Below, one piece after another: positions 24,149-33,743 of a stretch of DNA of 64,000 nt (the first letter of the stretch is position 1; each line of letters begins with the position of its first letter). Both the position numbers and the translations under genes were made by a program. The notes beneath the pieces are model-generated. The model had not been told where the DNA came from. It was given only the letters and a program-made list of their open reading frames with translations, and made no database searches. Source of the DNA: Herbidospora mongoliensis (GTDB lineage Bacteria > Actinomycetota > Actinomycetes > Streptosporangiales > Streptosporangiaceae); NCBI RefSeq assembly GCF_001570545.1, contig NZ_BBXD01000013.1, positions 124,001-188,000 of the forward strand, read 5' to 3'.

Positions 24149-26296
24149 TCAGCCCGGAACGGCCTGTCCCTTCACCGACTTGATCAACAATTGGGCCACG
24201 TCGACGACTTCCAGCGTCTCCTTGGCCTCGCCGGTGGTCTTCTTCGCGTTGATCGCGTCGCCGAGCATCACCATGCAGAAGGGGCATGCGGTCGAGACCG
24301 TGTCAGGATCGGTCGTGAGCGCCTCGTCCACCCGTTCGGTGTTGATGCGCTTGCCGATCCGCTCCTCCATCCACATGCGCGCGCCGCCGGCGCCGCAGCA
24401 GAAGCCGCGGTCCTTGTGGCGGTGCATCTCCTGCGTCACCACGCCCGGCACCTTGGCCATGATGTCGCGCGGCTGCGAATAGACCTTGTTGTGCCGCCCG
24501 AGGAAGCACGGGTCGTGGTAAGTGATCTTCTCCTCGATCGGCGTGATCGGGGTCAGCTTCCCGGTGTCCACGAGGTGACTCAGCAGCTGGGTGTGGTGTA
24601 CGACCTCGAAATGCCCCCCGAGCTGCGGATACTCATTGGCCAGGGTGTTGAAACAGTGGGGGCAGGTGGCCACGATCTTCTTGACCCCGGCCTCGTTCAG
24701 CGTCTCGATGTTCTGCTGGGCCAGCATGTTGAAAAGGAACTCCATGCCCAGGCGGCGGGCCGGGTCGCCGGTGCAGGCCTCCATCGGGCCGAGCACCGCG
24801 AACTTCACCCCCGCGATGTGCAGCAGTTCGGCGACCGCCTTGGTGGTCTTCTTCGCCCGATCCTCCAGAGCGCCCGCGCAGCCGACCCAGAAGAGGTATT
24901 CGGTATCTTCGGGCATCTTCTCGTCGATCAGCTGGACCTCGAAGTCGAGCTCCTCGATCCACTCGGCGCGCTTCATCTCGGGCATGCCCCACGGGTTGCC
25001 CTTGTTCTCCAGGTTCTTCAGCATCACGCCGGCCTCGGACGGGAAGGCCGACTCGATCATGACCTGGTAACGGCGCATGTCGAGGATGTGGTCGATGTGC
25101 TCGATGTCGACCGGGCACTGCTCCACGCACGCGCCGCAGTTCGTACACGACCAGAGCACGTCGGGGTGGATCACCCCGTCGACGCCGACCAGCGGCTTGT
25201 CCAGCAGGGCCAGCACGTCTTGTCCCTGGTGAGAGCGTTCTTCCTCGCTCATCAGCAGGTAGGGCGCGATGGCGAAGGCGTGGTCGCGCTGGTCGAGGAT
25301 GAGCATCTTGGGCGACAGCGGCTTGTCGGTGTTCCACGCCGGGCACTGCGACTGGCAGCGGCCGCACTCGGTGCACGTGTAAAAGTCGAGGAAGCCCTTC
25401 CACGTGGTCTCCTCGACCTTGCCCCGGCCGAAGACGTCGGTCTCGGGGTCGGCCTCCTCGAAGTCGAGGATCTTGCCGCCGCTGCGCATCTCCTGGGCCG
25501 CGCCCAGGCCGTCGGGCCGCCGCGAGAACAGCACGTTCAGCGGGGCGGTGAAGATGTGCAGGTGCTTGGAGTTGACCACGATCACCGCGAACACCAGCAT
25601 CAGGCCGATGTGCAGCAGCAGCGTGATCTCCTCCAGCAGCGAGGAGGTGGGCAGGATCTTCGCCACCAGTTCCGAGAGGAACGCCCCGGACTCATAGGGG
25701 AAGTTGCCCGTGTTGATCGCGGCGCCCCGGAACAGCAGCAGCGACCAGATGATGTTGAAGATCATGAACAGGATCACCCACGCGCCGCCCAGGTGCGACC
25801 CGGAGAACCGGGACTCCCGGCCGAGCCGCGAGGGCGCGTTCCTGATGCGGATCACCGCGAACGCGACCAGCCCGAGCAGCGCGGCCAGCGCGATGAAGTC
25901 CTGGAGGAAGCCCAGGACCGGCCAGCGGCCGATCAGCGGGATGTGGAAGTCAGGCCGGCCGGTGATGGCCCCCTGGATCATCGCGCCGTAGGCCTCAACG
26001 TAAACGGTCAAAAGAATGAAAAACGCCCACATGACAAAGAAGTGGGCGACACCAGACGGCGTCCACTTGAGCAGCTTCTTCTGCCCGAACACCTCGACCA
26101 ACTGGACCTTTATCTCGGTCCCGATGTTCGCGCGGGCGTATTCGATGCGCTCCGGCGCCGGCTGGCCGACCGTGGCGAGCCGATAAAGGAAACCCACCCG
26201 CCTGGCCACCACCGCGACCGTCAGAGCCGTCATCAGCAGCCCGATTATGCAGACCAGCAACACAGGGCCCTCCCAAATCGCCGTAGTGACCACCAT
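24149..26296 (-). CDS. etfD: Membrane Fe-S oxidoreductase, ETF dehydrogenase (EtfD/HdrD-like)
   Basis: The product is 715 aa. About six N-terminal helices (residues 1-260) resemble a nitrate-reductase-gamma-like quinone module. Two 4Fe-4S sites follow, CTECGRCQSQCP and CTNCGACVEQCP. Two CCG (HdrD-type) domains come next: GCAGALEDR, CPHCFNTLANEY, HDPCFLGRHN and FCCGAGGARMW. The layout matches M. tuberculosis Rv0338c/EtfD, which passes electrons from ETF (reduced by acyl-CoA dehydrogenases) to menaquinone. It therefore couples fatty-acid beta-oxidation to respiration. The TetR gene lies 36 bp upstream on the same strand, with a CTAGAA direct repeat in the gap. Confidence 0.88.
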   Translation of the reverse strand: MVVTTAIWEGPVLLVCIIGLLMTALTVAVVARRVGFLYRLATVGQPAPERIEYARANIGTEIKVQLVEVFGQKKLLKWTPSGVAHFFVMWAFFILLTVYVEAYGAMIQGAITGRPDFHIPLIGRWPVLGFLQDFIALAALLGLVAFAVIRIRNAPSRLGRESRFSGSHLGGAWVILFMIFNIIWSLLLFRGAAINTGNFPYESGAFLSELVAKILPTSSLLEEITLLLHIGLMLVFAVIVVNSKHLHIFTAPLNVLFSRRPDGLGAAQEMRSGGKILDFEEADPETDVFGRGKVEETTWKGFLDFYTCTECGRCQSQCPAWNTDKPLSPKMLILDQRDHAFAIAPYLLMSEEERSHQGQDVLALLDKPLVGVDGVIHPDVLWSCTNCGACVEQCPVDIEHIDHILDMRRYQVMIESAFPSEAGVMLKNLENKGNPWGMPEMKRAEWIEELDFEVQLIDEKMPEDTEYLFWVGCAGALEDRAKKTTKAVAELLHIAGVKFAVLGPMEACTGDPARRLGMEFLFNMLAQQNIETLNEAGVKKIVATCPHCFNTLANEYPQLGGHFEVVHHTQLLSHLVDTGKLTPITPIEEKITYHDPCFLGRHNKVYSQPRDIMAKVPGVVTQEMHRHKDRGFCCGAGGARMWMEERIGKRINTERVDEALTTDPDTVSTACPFCMVMLGDAINAKKTTGEAKETLEVVDVAQLLIKSVKGQAVPG

Positions 26297-26332
26297 ATGA
26301 GACCCTAGAACAAACCTCTAGAAGGCTCTCCG

Positions 26333-26917
26333 TCAGGGGTCCACATAACGTTGCAACGTGGGCGCGAGCAGGGCGACCACATCATCGACCGGCGCCGACG
26401 CGATCGGCTCGATCCGGAAGATGTAGCGCATCATCATCACGCCGATCAGTTGCCCGAAGGCGGCGTCGACGCGGATCGGATCGATGTCCAGCCCCTGGGC
26501 CAGCCGCTTGAGCAGGGCCTCTCCGATGAACTCGCGGACCATCGTGGCCGCCTGCTCGTTCGACATGGCCGACCGGATCATCGCGACGATCGGCGCCCGC
26601 CGGTCGTCGTCGGAGGCGACCGACAGGATGAACCTGACGATCCGCTCCCCCAGTTCCTCTCTCGGCCCGGCCAGCAGCATCGGCACCGCCACGCTCGGCT
26701 CTATCGGCAACTGCAGAGCCGCGACGAACAGGCCTTCCTTCGTGTCGAAGTAGTGGTGGACCAGGGCCGGGTCGACGTTCGCCTCCCGGGCGATGCCCCG
26801 GACGGTCGCCTTGTCGAACCCCTTCGCCGCGAAGATCCCCCGCGCCGCGGTGAGAATCTCACCCCGGGTGTCGAGCGATCCGGGACGTCTCCCTGGTCTG
26901 CGCCGCTGTTCCGTCAT
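26333..26917 (-). CDS. TetR-family transcriptional regulator
   Basis: The product is 194 aa. The N-terminal HTH is REILTAARGIFAAKGFDKATVRGIAREANVDPALVHHYFDTKEGLF, and the C-terminal ligand-binding region is helical (AFGQLIGVMMMRYIFRIEPIA). It overlaps the upstream methyltransferase by 4 bp and precedes etfD. A regulator of lipid or acyl-CoA metabolism would fit that position. The ligand is unknown. Confidence 0.92.
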   Translation of the reverse strand: MTEQRRRPGRRPGSLDTRGEILTAARGIFAAKGFDKATVRGIAREANVDPALVHHYFDTKEGLFVAALQLPIEPSVAVPMLLAGPREELGERIVRFILSVASDDDRRAPIVAMIRSAMSNEQAATMVREFIGEALLKRLAQGLDIDPIRVDAAFGQLIGVMMMRYIFRIEPIASAPVDDVVALLAPTLQRYVDP

Positions 26918-27654
26918 TCGGCGGGCCCTTTCCGGCCGACCGCGAGGTAAACGCGCATCGGCACGACAAGATCACCACCGGGGAACACGCGCAGGACCTC
27001 GGTGCGCTCACGCTCGATCAGCTCGTCGGCCCGCGCCGGGTCGAGTCTGGCCATGTAGGAGTGGGAGCGCAGGTTCGTCAGGAAGGTCTCGATCGCGACG
27101 TGGCGGGTCCAGTGGACCCACCGGTCGTGGACGTCGAGACCGGCCTCGGCCATGGCCCGCGCGATGGCCGGCAGGTCGCGCCCCTCGGGCCCGGTGTAGC
27201 CCGGCACCCCCGACAGCCGCACCTGACACTCCGCCAGCCAGTCGGCCTTCGCGGTGTCGACTGAGTTCCACCACCCGGCGACGGCGTGTCTGGCGACTCT
27301 CATGGCCTCGTCGATGGAGCTCTTCGGATCGAGCCAGTGCCACGCCTGGGCGTAGGTCACCAGATCGGCCGAGCCGTCCCGGAAGGGCAGCACGTTCCCG
27401 TCGGCCAGCACCGAGGCGCCGGAGAAGTAGGCCAGCATGTGGCCGGCCAGGTCGGCGGCCACCACCCGGGCGCCCCGTTCCATGAGGCCCCGGGAGGAGA
27501 TGCCGGTCCCGGCCCCGACGTCCACCACAAGGGCGCCGTCGAGCGCTGTTCCGGACAGTTCAGACAAAGCGTCATACAGCGCAGCGGGGTATTCCGGACG
27601 GGCCGCGTCATACGCCTCGGCCACCCTGGGCGCGTCGAAGACCAGGTGACTCAT
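26914..27654 (-). CDS. Class I SAM-dependent methyltransferase
   Basis: The product is 246 aa. SAM-binding motif I is VVDVGAGTGISSRGL (~45-59), followed by motif II ARVVAADLAGHML and YAQAWHWLDPKSS near motif IV. The start segment FDAPRVAEAYDAARPEYP is typical of small-molecule methyltransferases of the UbiE/COQ5-like group. The substrate is unknown. Its stop overlaps the TetR start (ATGA), so the two are co-translated. Confidence 0.85.
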   Translation of the reverse strand: MSHLVFDAPRVAEAYDAARPEYPAALYDALSELSGTALDGALVVDVGAGTGISSRGLMERGARVVAADLAGHMLAYFSGASVLADGNVLPFRDGSADLVTYAQAWHWLDPKSSIDEAMRVARHAVAGWWNSVDTAKADWLAECQVRLSGVPGYTGPEGRDLPAIARAMAEAGLDVHDRWVHWTRHVAIETFLTNLRSHSYMARLDPARADELIERERTEVLRVFPGGDLVVPMRVYLAVGRKGPAE

Positions 27655-27667
27655 GGGGTTGTAGCGC

Positions 27668-28468
27668 TCATTTCCTCGCGGACGAGGCGGCGAAGTTGAG
27701 CCGGGCGAAGGCCAGCGCCTCGGCCAGGTCGTCGATCCGCTCGCTGCGGGTCGCCGCCCTCCGCGTGTTGATCTCCAGCACGATCAGCCCACCATAGCCC
27801 GCGTTCGCCAGCCGCTCCAGCATCGGAGCGCACGGCTGGTTGCCCCGGCCCGGCACCAGGTGCTCGTCCTTGTTGGTGGTGCCCACGCCGTCGGCCAGGT
27901 GGAGGTGCGCGAGACGATCGCCCAGCTTGGTGGCCATCTCCATCGCGTCGGACCCGGACACCGCCGTGTGGGACAGGTCGAGGGTGACGTGGGGGAAGTC
28001 GAAGTCGATCGGGTTCCAGTCGGGCGAGTAGGGCACGACCTCGTTGCCCCGGGCCCGGAGGGGGAACATGTTCTCGACCGCGAAGGTCACGTCGGTCTCG
28101 TCGCGCATGCGGGCCAGCCCGATCTCGAAGTCGCGGGCGTAGTCGCGCTGCCAGCGGAAAGGGGGATGGACCACGACGGTCTCGGCGCCCAGCCGCTCGG
28201 CGGCGTCTTGGGCCTTGCGCAGCTTGAGCCACGGGTCCTTGCCCCACACGCGCTGGGTGACCAGCAGACAGGGCGCGTGGATCGCGAGGATGGGCAGCTC
28301 GTAGTGGTCGCGGAGACGCTCGAGAACTTCGACGTCCTGACTGATCGGATCCTGCCCGACCATGATCTCGACGCCGTCGTATCCCAGGCGTGCCGCGAGC
28401 TCGAAGGCGTCGGGGGTTCGCTCGGGATAGACCGATGCGGTCGACAATGCGATCTTCGCATTCGGCAC
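27668..28468 (-). CDS. Xylose-isomerase-like TIM-barrel (sugar phosphate isomerase/epimerase family)
   Basis: The product is 266 aa from GTG 28468 ([18 protein letters not shown]), preceded by GGAAGGAGCGAGG. An upstream in-frame GTG at 28522 adds a poorly conserved basic leader. The TIM-barrel pattern is visible: [54 protein letters not shown] with the metal Glu, [12 protein letters not shown] and HLHLADG. Metal residues E, D, H and E fit the endonuclease-IV/AP superfamily. The actual reaction is unknown. Confidence 0.8.
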   Translation of the reverse strand: MPNAKIALSTASVYPERTPDAFELAARLGYDGVEIMVGQDPISQDVEVLERLRDHYELPILAIHAPCLLVTQRVWGKDPWLKLRKAQDAAERLGAETVVVHPPFRWQRDYARDFEIGLARMRDETDVTFAVENMFPLRARGNEVVPYSPDWNPIDFDFPHVTLDLSHTAVSGSDAMEMATKLGDRLAHLHLADGVGTTNKDEHLVPGRGNQPCAPMLERLANAGYGGLIVLEINTRRAATRSERIDDLAEALAFARLNFAASSARK

Positions 28469-28575
28469 CCGGACGACCTCGCTCCTTCCGATATATGTAC
28501 GCTCGCCACGACTCTTGCTCACCCTGCCAGCCTAAGCGGGCGTGTGTCCGGTCGAGGCGAACCTAGGGTTGCGTC

Positions 28576-29277
28576 ATGGCCAGCATCGTGAAGGGCGCCG
28601 TGCCCAGCCCCAACATCTGGAACACCCCGCAGGTCTACGAGCTGGAGAACCACGCGGTCGACCCCGACCGGCGCGTCGAATCGGCCATGCGGGCACTGCG
28701 CCCCTGGGCTGGGCGAACCGTCCTCGACATCGGCTGCGGCACCGGCTACCACCTGCCCGCGCTGGCCGCGGAGGCCGCGAACGTGATCGGCGTCGAACCC
28801 CACGGCGACCTGGCCGACGTGGCCCGGCGGCGATGCTCCGGTTCGGCCAATGTGACCGTTCACACAGCCACCGCGCAGGCGATCCCCCTGCCCGATCATT
28901 CGGTCGACGTGGCGATGGCCCGCTGGGCCTATTTCTTCGGCCCCGGCTGCGAACCCGGCCTGGCCGAACTGTCCCGGGTGCTGGGGAAGGGCGGCGCGGC
29001 CTTCGTCGTCGACCTCGACGCGACCCGGGGTTCGTTCGGACGATGGTTCTCCGCGACCGTGCCGCCGACGTATTCACCGGAGGCGGTCGAGGCGTTCTGG
29101 GCCCGGCAGGGGTGGTCGCGCCAGGAGCTCGACCTGCGCATGGTCTTCGAACGCCGAGCCGACCTGGAGGCGGTCCTGAAGATCGAGTTCGCCCCCACAG
29201 TGGCGCGGGCGGCCATCGCGGAGACGAAAGGGCTGGAGATCCCCTACCCGAACATCCTGCGGTGGCGGCTTTTCTGA
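28576..29277 (+). CDS. Class I SAM-dependent methyltransferase
   Basis: The product is 233 aa. Motif I is LDIGCGTGYHLPAL (~50-63), the acidic residue after beta-2 is in IGVEPHGD, and a late motif reads LARVLGKGG-like (LSRVLGKGGAAFVVD). The overall layout is that of a methyltransferase-11/25 domain. The substrate cannot be inferred. It is upstream of radA, whose GTG starts 32 bp beyond this stop, so the two may share a transcript. Confidence 0.85.
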   Translation: MASIVKGAVPSPNIWNTPQVYELENHAVDPDRRVESAMRALRPWAGRTVLDIGCGTGYHLPALAAEAANVIGVEPHGDLADVARRRCSGSANVTVHTATAQAIPLPDHSVDVAMARWAYFFGPGCEPGLAELSRVLGKGGAAFVVDLDATRGSFGRWFSATVPPTYSPEAVEAFWARQGWSRQELDLRMVFERRADLEAVLKIEFAPTVARAAIAETKGLEIPYPNILRWRLF

Positions 29278-29309
29278 ATCTGTCGCACTACGCGGGTAGC
29301 CTGCGGCTC

Positions 29310-30743
29310 GTGGCTAAAGCGACCAAGGTGTCCTATCGGTGCGGCGAATGCGGCTGGGTGACCCTCAAGTGGGTCGGCCGATGCGGTGAGTGCCAGGCGT
29401 GGGGCACCGTCGAAGAAGGCGGCATCAGGGCCGGGGTCACCGAGGTCAAGGGCGGCGCGGTCAGCGCGCCCGCGGTGCCGATCGGCCAGGTCAAGGGCGA
29501 GGTCGCGCACGCCAGGCCCACGGGGGTGGGCGAGCTCGACCGGGTGCTGGGCGGGGGCCTGGTGCCGGGAGCGGTGGTGCTGCTGGCGGGCGAGCCGGGC
29601 ATCGGCAAGTCCACCCTGCTGCTGGAGGCCGCCGGCCACGTGGGCCGCCGCGAGACCGTGCTCTACGTCACCGGCGAGGAGTCGGCCGCCCAGGTGCGCA
29701 TGCGGGCCGACCGCATCGGCGCCGTCGTCGACAACCTCTACCTGGCTGCCGAGACCGATCTCGGTGCCCTGGTCACCCACGTCGAGAAGGTCAACCCCCA
29801 GTTGCTGATCGTCGACTCGGTGCAGACCATCGGCTCGGCCGACGCCACCGGCGTCCCCGGCGGCGTGACCCAGGTCCGCGAGGTCGCCGGGAACCTGGTG
29901 CGGCTGGCCAAGGAGCGCGGCATGGCGACCGTGCTGGTCGGCCACGTGACCAAAGACGGCTCGATCGCGGGCCCCCGGACCCTCGAACACCTCGTCGACG
30001 TCGTCCTCCACTTCGAGGGCGACCGCAACTCGCGGCTGCGCATGGTCCGCGCGATCAAGAACAGGTTCGGCCCGATCGAAGAGGTCGGCTGCTTCGACCT
30101 CCACGACAAGGGCATCACCGGCATCACCGACCCCAGCGGCCTGTTCATCTCCCGCCACCCCGAGCCGGTCCCCGGCACCTGCGTCACCGTCACGATCGAG
30201 GGCACCCGCCCGATCCCCGCCGAACTCCAGGCCCTCGTCGGCCCCACCGAGGCCCCCCAGCCCCGCCGCACCTCAAGCGGCCTCGACTCCTACCGCGTCG
30301 CGATGGTCCTGGCCGTCATGGAACGCCGCCTCAACGCCAAGATCGGCCGCTGCGACGTCTTCACCGCCACCGTCGGCGGCATCCGCCTCACCGACCCGGC
30401 CGTCGACCTGGCCCTGATGCTCTCGGTCGTCAGCGCCGCCGGAGACAACCCGCTCCCCCAGGGTCTGATCGCCCTGGGCGAGGTCGGCCTGGCCGGCGAG
30501 CTCCGGCCCGTCCGCGACGTCCGCCGCCGCCTCGCCGAGGCCGCCCGCCTGGGCTTCACCCGCGCGCTTGTCCCAGCCGGATCGATGGAGGCGGCCACGC
30601 CACCCCGCCTCGACCCGCCGTCGCGAAACCGGCGGGGCGAGGTCGTACCCGTCCGCGAATCGCTGAAGACCACCGACTTCGCCCCCGGATTCGTCGTGAC
30701 CGAAGCCGAGAACGTCTGGGACGCTCTGACACACATCCGGTGA
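29310..30743 (+). CDS. radA: DNA repair protein RadA/Sms
   Basis: The product is 477 aa starting at GTG 29310. The N-terminal C4 zinc finger is YRCGECGWVTLKWVGRCGEC. The RecA-like ATPase has Walker A GEPGIGKST, Walker B LLIVDSVQT, and the RadA-specific KNRFG loop (AIKNRFGPIEEVG). A Lon-protease-like C-terminal domain (GLIALGEVGLAGELRPV) follows. RadA drives branch migration and D-loop extension during recombination. The upstream reading frame is open, but the zinc finger normally begins within ~10 residues of the start. The next gene is disA, the standard actinobacterial order. Confidence 0.96.
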   Translation: MAKATKVSYRCGECGWVTLKWVGRCGECQAWGTVEEGGIRAGVTEVKGGAVSAPAVPIGQVKGEVAHARPTGVGELDRVLGGGLVPGAVVLLAGEPGIGKSTLLLEAAGHVGRRETVLYVTGEESAAQVRMRADRIGAVVDNLYLAAETDLGALVTHVEKVNPQLLIVDSVQTIGSADATGVPGGVTQVREVAGNLVRLAKERGMATVLVGHVTKDGSIAGPRTLEHLVDVVLHFEGDRNSRLRMVRAIKNRFGPIEEVGCFDLHDKGITGITDPSGLFISRHPEPVPGTCVTVTIEGTRPIPAELQALVGPTEAPQPRRTSSGLDSYRVAMVLAVMERRLNAKIGRCDVFTATVGGIRLTDPAVDLALMLSVVSAAGDNPLPQGLIALGEVGLAGELRPVRDVRRRLAEAARLGFTRALVPAGSMEAATPPRLDPPSRNRRGEVVPVRESLKTTDFAPGFVVTEAENVWDALTHIR

Positions 30744-30802
30744 GGATGCCGTCACGTCGGTAAACTGCGTAGTAGCCGTGTGAACCAGCGGGGGTCACTT
30801 AC

Positions 30803-31888
30803 GTGCAAAACGACAAACAGGCCGACGAGCGAAGGCGCGCCGTCCTGGCCATACTCGCTCCGGGAACGGGGTTGCGCGACGGGCTCGAGCGCATCCTCCG
30901 GGGCCACACCGGCGGTCTGATCGTGCTGGGATACGACCCGACCGTCGAGGAGCTGTGCACCGGAGGGTTCCAGCTCAACGTCGAGTTCACCGCCACCGGC
31001 CTGCGGGAACTCGCCAAAATGGACGGCGCGATCGTGCTCGACGAGGGTGATCACCGGATCGTGCGGGCGGCCGTCCATCTGGTCCCCGACCCCGGGGTCC
31101 CCACCGACGAGTCGGGCACCCGCCACCGCACCGCCCAGCGGGTCGCCCGCCAGACCGGCTTCCCGGTCATCGCGATCAGCAAATCCATGCGCATCATCGC
31201 CGTCTACCTCGACGGTGTCAGACACGTGGTCGAAGAGTCGGCCGCGATCCTGTCCAAGGCCAACCAGGCCCTGGCCACCCTCGAGCGCTACAAGATGCGC
31301 CTCGACGAGGTCGCCGGCACCCTCTCGGCCCTGGAGATCGAAGACCTGGTGACCGTGCGTGACATGGCCGCCGCCGTGCAGCGCATGGAGATGGTCCGCC
31401 GCATCGCCCGCGAGATCGAGGGCTACGTCGTCGAACTCGGCACCGACGGCCGCCTGGTCTCCCTGCAACTCGACGAACTGCTGGCCGGGGTCGAGGAAGA
31501 CCGCTCGTTCATCGTCCGCGACTACCTGCCCGACTCCCTGGGTCCCAAGCAGCGGGGCTTCAGCGACGCGCTGCGCGAACTCGACGACCTCAACTCGACC
31601 GACCTGCTCGACCTGTCCCGGGTCGCGGGCATCCTCGGGAGCACCGGCCCCGAGGCGCTCGAATCCCCCGTGAGCCCACGCGGCTTCCGCCTGCTGGCCC
31701 GGGTGCCCCGCCTCCCGGCGTCGATCATCGACCGCCTGGTCGATCACTTCGGCGGTCTGCAGAAACTCCTCGCGGCCAGCATCGTCGACCTGCAGATGGT
31801 CGGCGGCGTAGGCGAGACGAGGGCTCGCAGCGTCCGCGAGGGCCTGTCCCGCCTGGCCGAATCGTCGATTCTCGAACGTTACGTGTAG
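30803..31888 (+). CDS. disA: DNA integrity scanning protein DisA (diadenylate cyclase)
   Basis: The product is 361 aa. The DAC domain has the catalytic DGA (74-76, [11 protein letters not shown]) and RHR (107-109, GTRHRTAQR) motifs. A helical linker and a C-terminal HhH DNA-binding domain follow ([27 protein letters not shown]). DisA condenses two ATP to c-di-AMP and is inhibited by branched DNA. The start is GTG 30803 with GGGG upstream. It lies 59 bp after radA, and RadA is known to regulate DisA in other actinobacteria. Candidate targets of its product occur later in the window (the riboswitch at 42505 and the antiporter genes at 52010). Confidence 0.97.
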   Translation: MQNDKQADERRRAVLAILAPGTGLRDGLERILRGHTGGLIVLGYDPTVEELCTGGFQLNVEFTATGLRELAKMDGAIVLDEGDHRIVRAAVHLVPDPGVPTDESGTRHRTAQRVARQTGFPVIAISKSMRIIAVYLDGVRHVVEESAAILSKANQALATLERYKMRLDEVAGTLSALEIEDLVTVRDMAAAVQRMEMVRRIAREIEGYVVELGTDGRLVSLQLDELLAGVEEDRSFIVRDYLPDSLGPKQRGFSDALRELDDLNSTDLLDLSRVAGILGSTGPEALESPVSPRGFRLLARVPRLPASIIDRLVDHFGGLQKLLAASIVDLQMVGGVGETRARSVREGLSRLAESSILERYV

Positions 31889-31922
31889 AAACGCGAGGGT
31901 GCGGACTGAAGGCACCCGAGCC

Positions 31923-31941
31923 GCCCCGCCGGAGGCGGGGC
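31923..31941. terminator. Bidirectional terminator between disA and the 31944 gene
   Basis: GCCCCGCC-gga-GGCGGGGC is a perfect 8-bp stem between two convergent genes. It abuts the stop of the minus-strand gene and lies 34 bp past the disA stop. Confidence 0.6.
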
Positions 31942-31943
31942 AG

Positions 31944-32618
31944 TTATCTCAAGTGGAAGACGTTCTTCTGGCTGCGGAGGTTGCCCGCGCGGGCGATGGC
32001 CACGTAGGTGCCCTTGCCCGCCACGCTCGTCTTGGCGGCGCAGGAGTCGCCCGAGCGGTTGCGGTCCCATTCGATCGGGCGGACGTAAGGGATGCCGCGC
32101 TTCAGGGTCTGCCGGTCGATGCCCGAGCCGGCCACGCAGTCGGCGGTCGACCAGATGCGGGCCGGGCCCGAGGTGATGCGCATCTCCAGCGCCCGGGGGC
32201 CCACGTCGACCTTGCACGGGCTCTTCGCCGTGTTCACCACGGTCAGCATGAAGCCGGGCCGGTCGGCGCCCGTGTAGATCTCGCGGCCGGCGGTCAGGCT
32301 GACGACCAGGTTCTTCGGGCTGCACGTGTCACCCTCGCGTTTCTCCCCCGGTTTGGGGGAGGGCGACGGGGAGGCCGAAGGCGTGGGCGTACCGGAAGCA
32401 GAAGGGCTTGGGGCGGGTGGCGAGGGCAGCGAGACGATCAGCGCGTCGGACGCGCCCTTGGCGGGCGCCGCGCCGGTCAGCGGCGTGTCGGGCCCGCTCG
32501 TGCACGCCCAGGCGACCACGGCCCCCACGACGAGCATGCCGGTCAGCACCAGCACTCGGCGCCGCCAGTAGACGTCCGGGCCCTCGACGACCTCACCACG
32601 GAAGGTGTCCGGATCCAT
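31944..32618 (-). CDS. Membrane-anchored Pro/Ser-rich protein
   Basis: The product is 224 aa. One transmembrane segment (VLVLTGMLVVGAVVAWAC, ~21-38) is followed by a Pro/Ser/Thr-rich linker (SPSPSPKPGE-like) and an extracellular beta-rich domain with four Cys (CSPKN, SPCKV, ADCVAG, DSCAAK) that may form disulphides. Comparable proteins sit between disA and mutY in streptomycetes and relatives, but the role is unknown. ATG 32618 is chosen because the upstream frame is not membrane-protein-like. Confidence 0.8.
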   Translation of the reverse strand: MDPDTFRGEVVEGPDVYWRRRVLVLTGMLVVGAVVAWACTSGPDTPLTGAAPAKGASDALIVSLPSPPAPSPSASGTPTPSASPSPSPKPGEKREGDTCSPKNLVVSLTAGREIYTGADRPGFMLTVVNTAKSPCKVDVGPRALEMRITSGPARIWSTADCVAGSGIDRQTLKRGIPYVRPIEWDRNRSGDSCAAKTSVAGKGTYVAIARAGNLRSQKNVFHLR

Positions 32619-32695
32619 ACTCCCAGTATTAATAGACCCGATGGTCTCGGCGGACGCGCCTCGCCGGGGAGCCAGGTCAACTACAGTGCGGAAAC

Positions 32696-33562
32696 GTGGC
32701 ACATCCGCTTCACACTCCCATTCTCGACTGGTACGCCGAGCACAACCGCGACCTCCCCTGGCGCCGCCCCGACGCGACGCCGTGGGGCATCCTGGTCAGC
32801 GAGATCATGCTCCAGCAGACCCCGGTGGTGCGCGTCCTCCCGATCTGGGACGAGTGGATGACCCGCTGGCCCACCCCCGAGGCCCTGGCCAAAGAGGCTC
32901 CCGGTGAAGCCGTCCGCCACTGGGGCCGCCTGGGCTACCCCCGTCGGGCGCTGAGACTGCACGCCTGCGCCAAAGCGATCACCACCGATTTCTCCGGTAC
33001 GGTCCCCGCGACCTACGACGAGCTCCGCACCCTCCCCGGCATCGGCGACTACACGGCCGCGGCGGTCGCCAGCTTCGCCTACGGAAAGAGCCACGCGGTC
33101 CTGGACACCAACGTCCGCCGCGTCCTGGCCCGGACGATCCAGGGCGAGGAATATCCCCCCAAAGCCACGACCACCCCGGAGAAGCGCCTGGCCGAGTCGC
33201 TGATCCCGCCGATCGGCGCCCCTCGATGGGCGGTGGCCGTCATGGAACTGGGCGCCCTGGTCTGCACGGCCCGCTCCCCGCGCTGCGCCGACTGCCCGGT
33301 CTCGGCCCGCTGCGCCTGGCTCCTGGCCGGCAAGCCCGCCCACGACGGCCCGGAACGCAAAGGCCAGACCTACGCGGGAACCGACCGCCAGTGCCGAGGC
33401 CGCCTCCTGGCGGTCCTCCGCGACGCCCCGGGCCCGGTGGAGAAGGCCCTGCTGGACGCGGTCTGGGCGGACGCCGTCCAGCGGGAACGCGCCCTCGACG
33501 GCCTGCTGACCGACGGCCTCGCCGAACTGGTAGACGACGACCTCTACGCCCTGCCCAGCTGA
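32696..33562 (+). CDS. mutY: A/G-specific adenine glycosylase MutY
   Basis: The product is 288 aa, starting at GTG 32696. The HhH-GPD motif is LPGIGDYTAAAVASFAYGKSHAVLDTNVRR with the catalytic Asp in VLDTN, and the 4Fe-4S cluster is formed by CTARSPRCADCPVSARC. IMLQQTPVVRV near residue 38 is also typical. MutY removes adenine mispaired with 8-oxoguanine. The protein is shorter than E. coli MutY (350 aa) because the C-terminal NUDIX-like 8-oxoG-recognition domain is reduced, as in many actinobacterial MutYs. It is part of the radA-disA-mutY repair neighbourhood. Confidence 0.95.
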   Translation: MAHPLHTPILDWYAEHNRDLPWRRPDATPWGILVSEIMLQQTPVVRVLPIWDEWMTRWPTPEALAKEAPGEAVRHWGRLGYPRRALRLHACAKAITTDFSGTVPATYDELRTLPGIGDYTAAAVASFAYGKSHAVLDTNVRRVLARTIQGEEYPPKATTTPEKRLAESLIPPIGAPRWAVAVMELGALVCTARSPRCADCPVSARCAWLLAGKPAHDGPERKGQTYAGTDRQCRGRLLAVLRDAPGPVEKALLDAVWADAVQRERALDGLLTDGLAELVDDDLYALPS

Positions 33563-33743
33563 CTGGGCAGCCCACATGGCCACCGACGGTGACGGGTCAC
33601 CCCGCCAGAGTCGATCCCCGCAGGCCACTGCCTCACCACCCTTGGGCGGGCCGGGCGCGGCCTTTCCTCTGTGCGAGAAAGCTGATGGTCTTGACGGGAA
33701 ATGGGATCGACTTCGCCGGAATCGTCTACGCATACTCGAAGGC

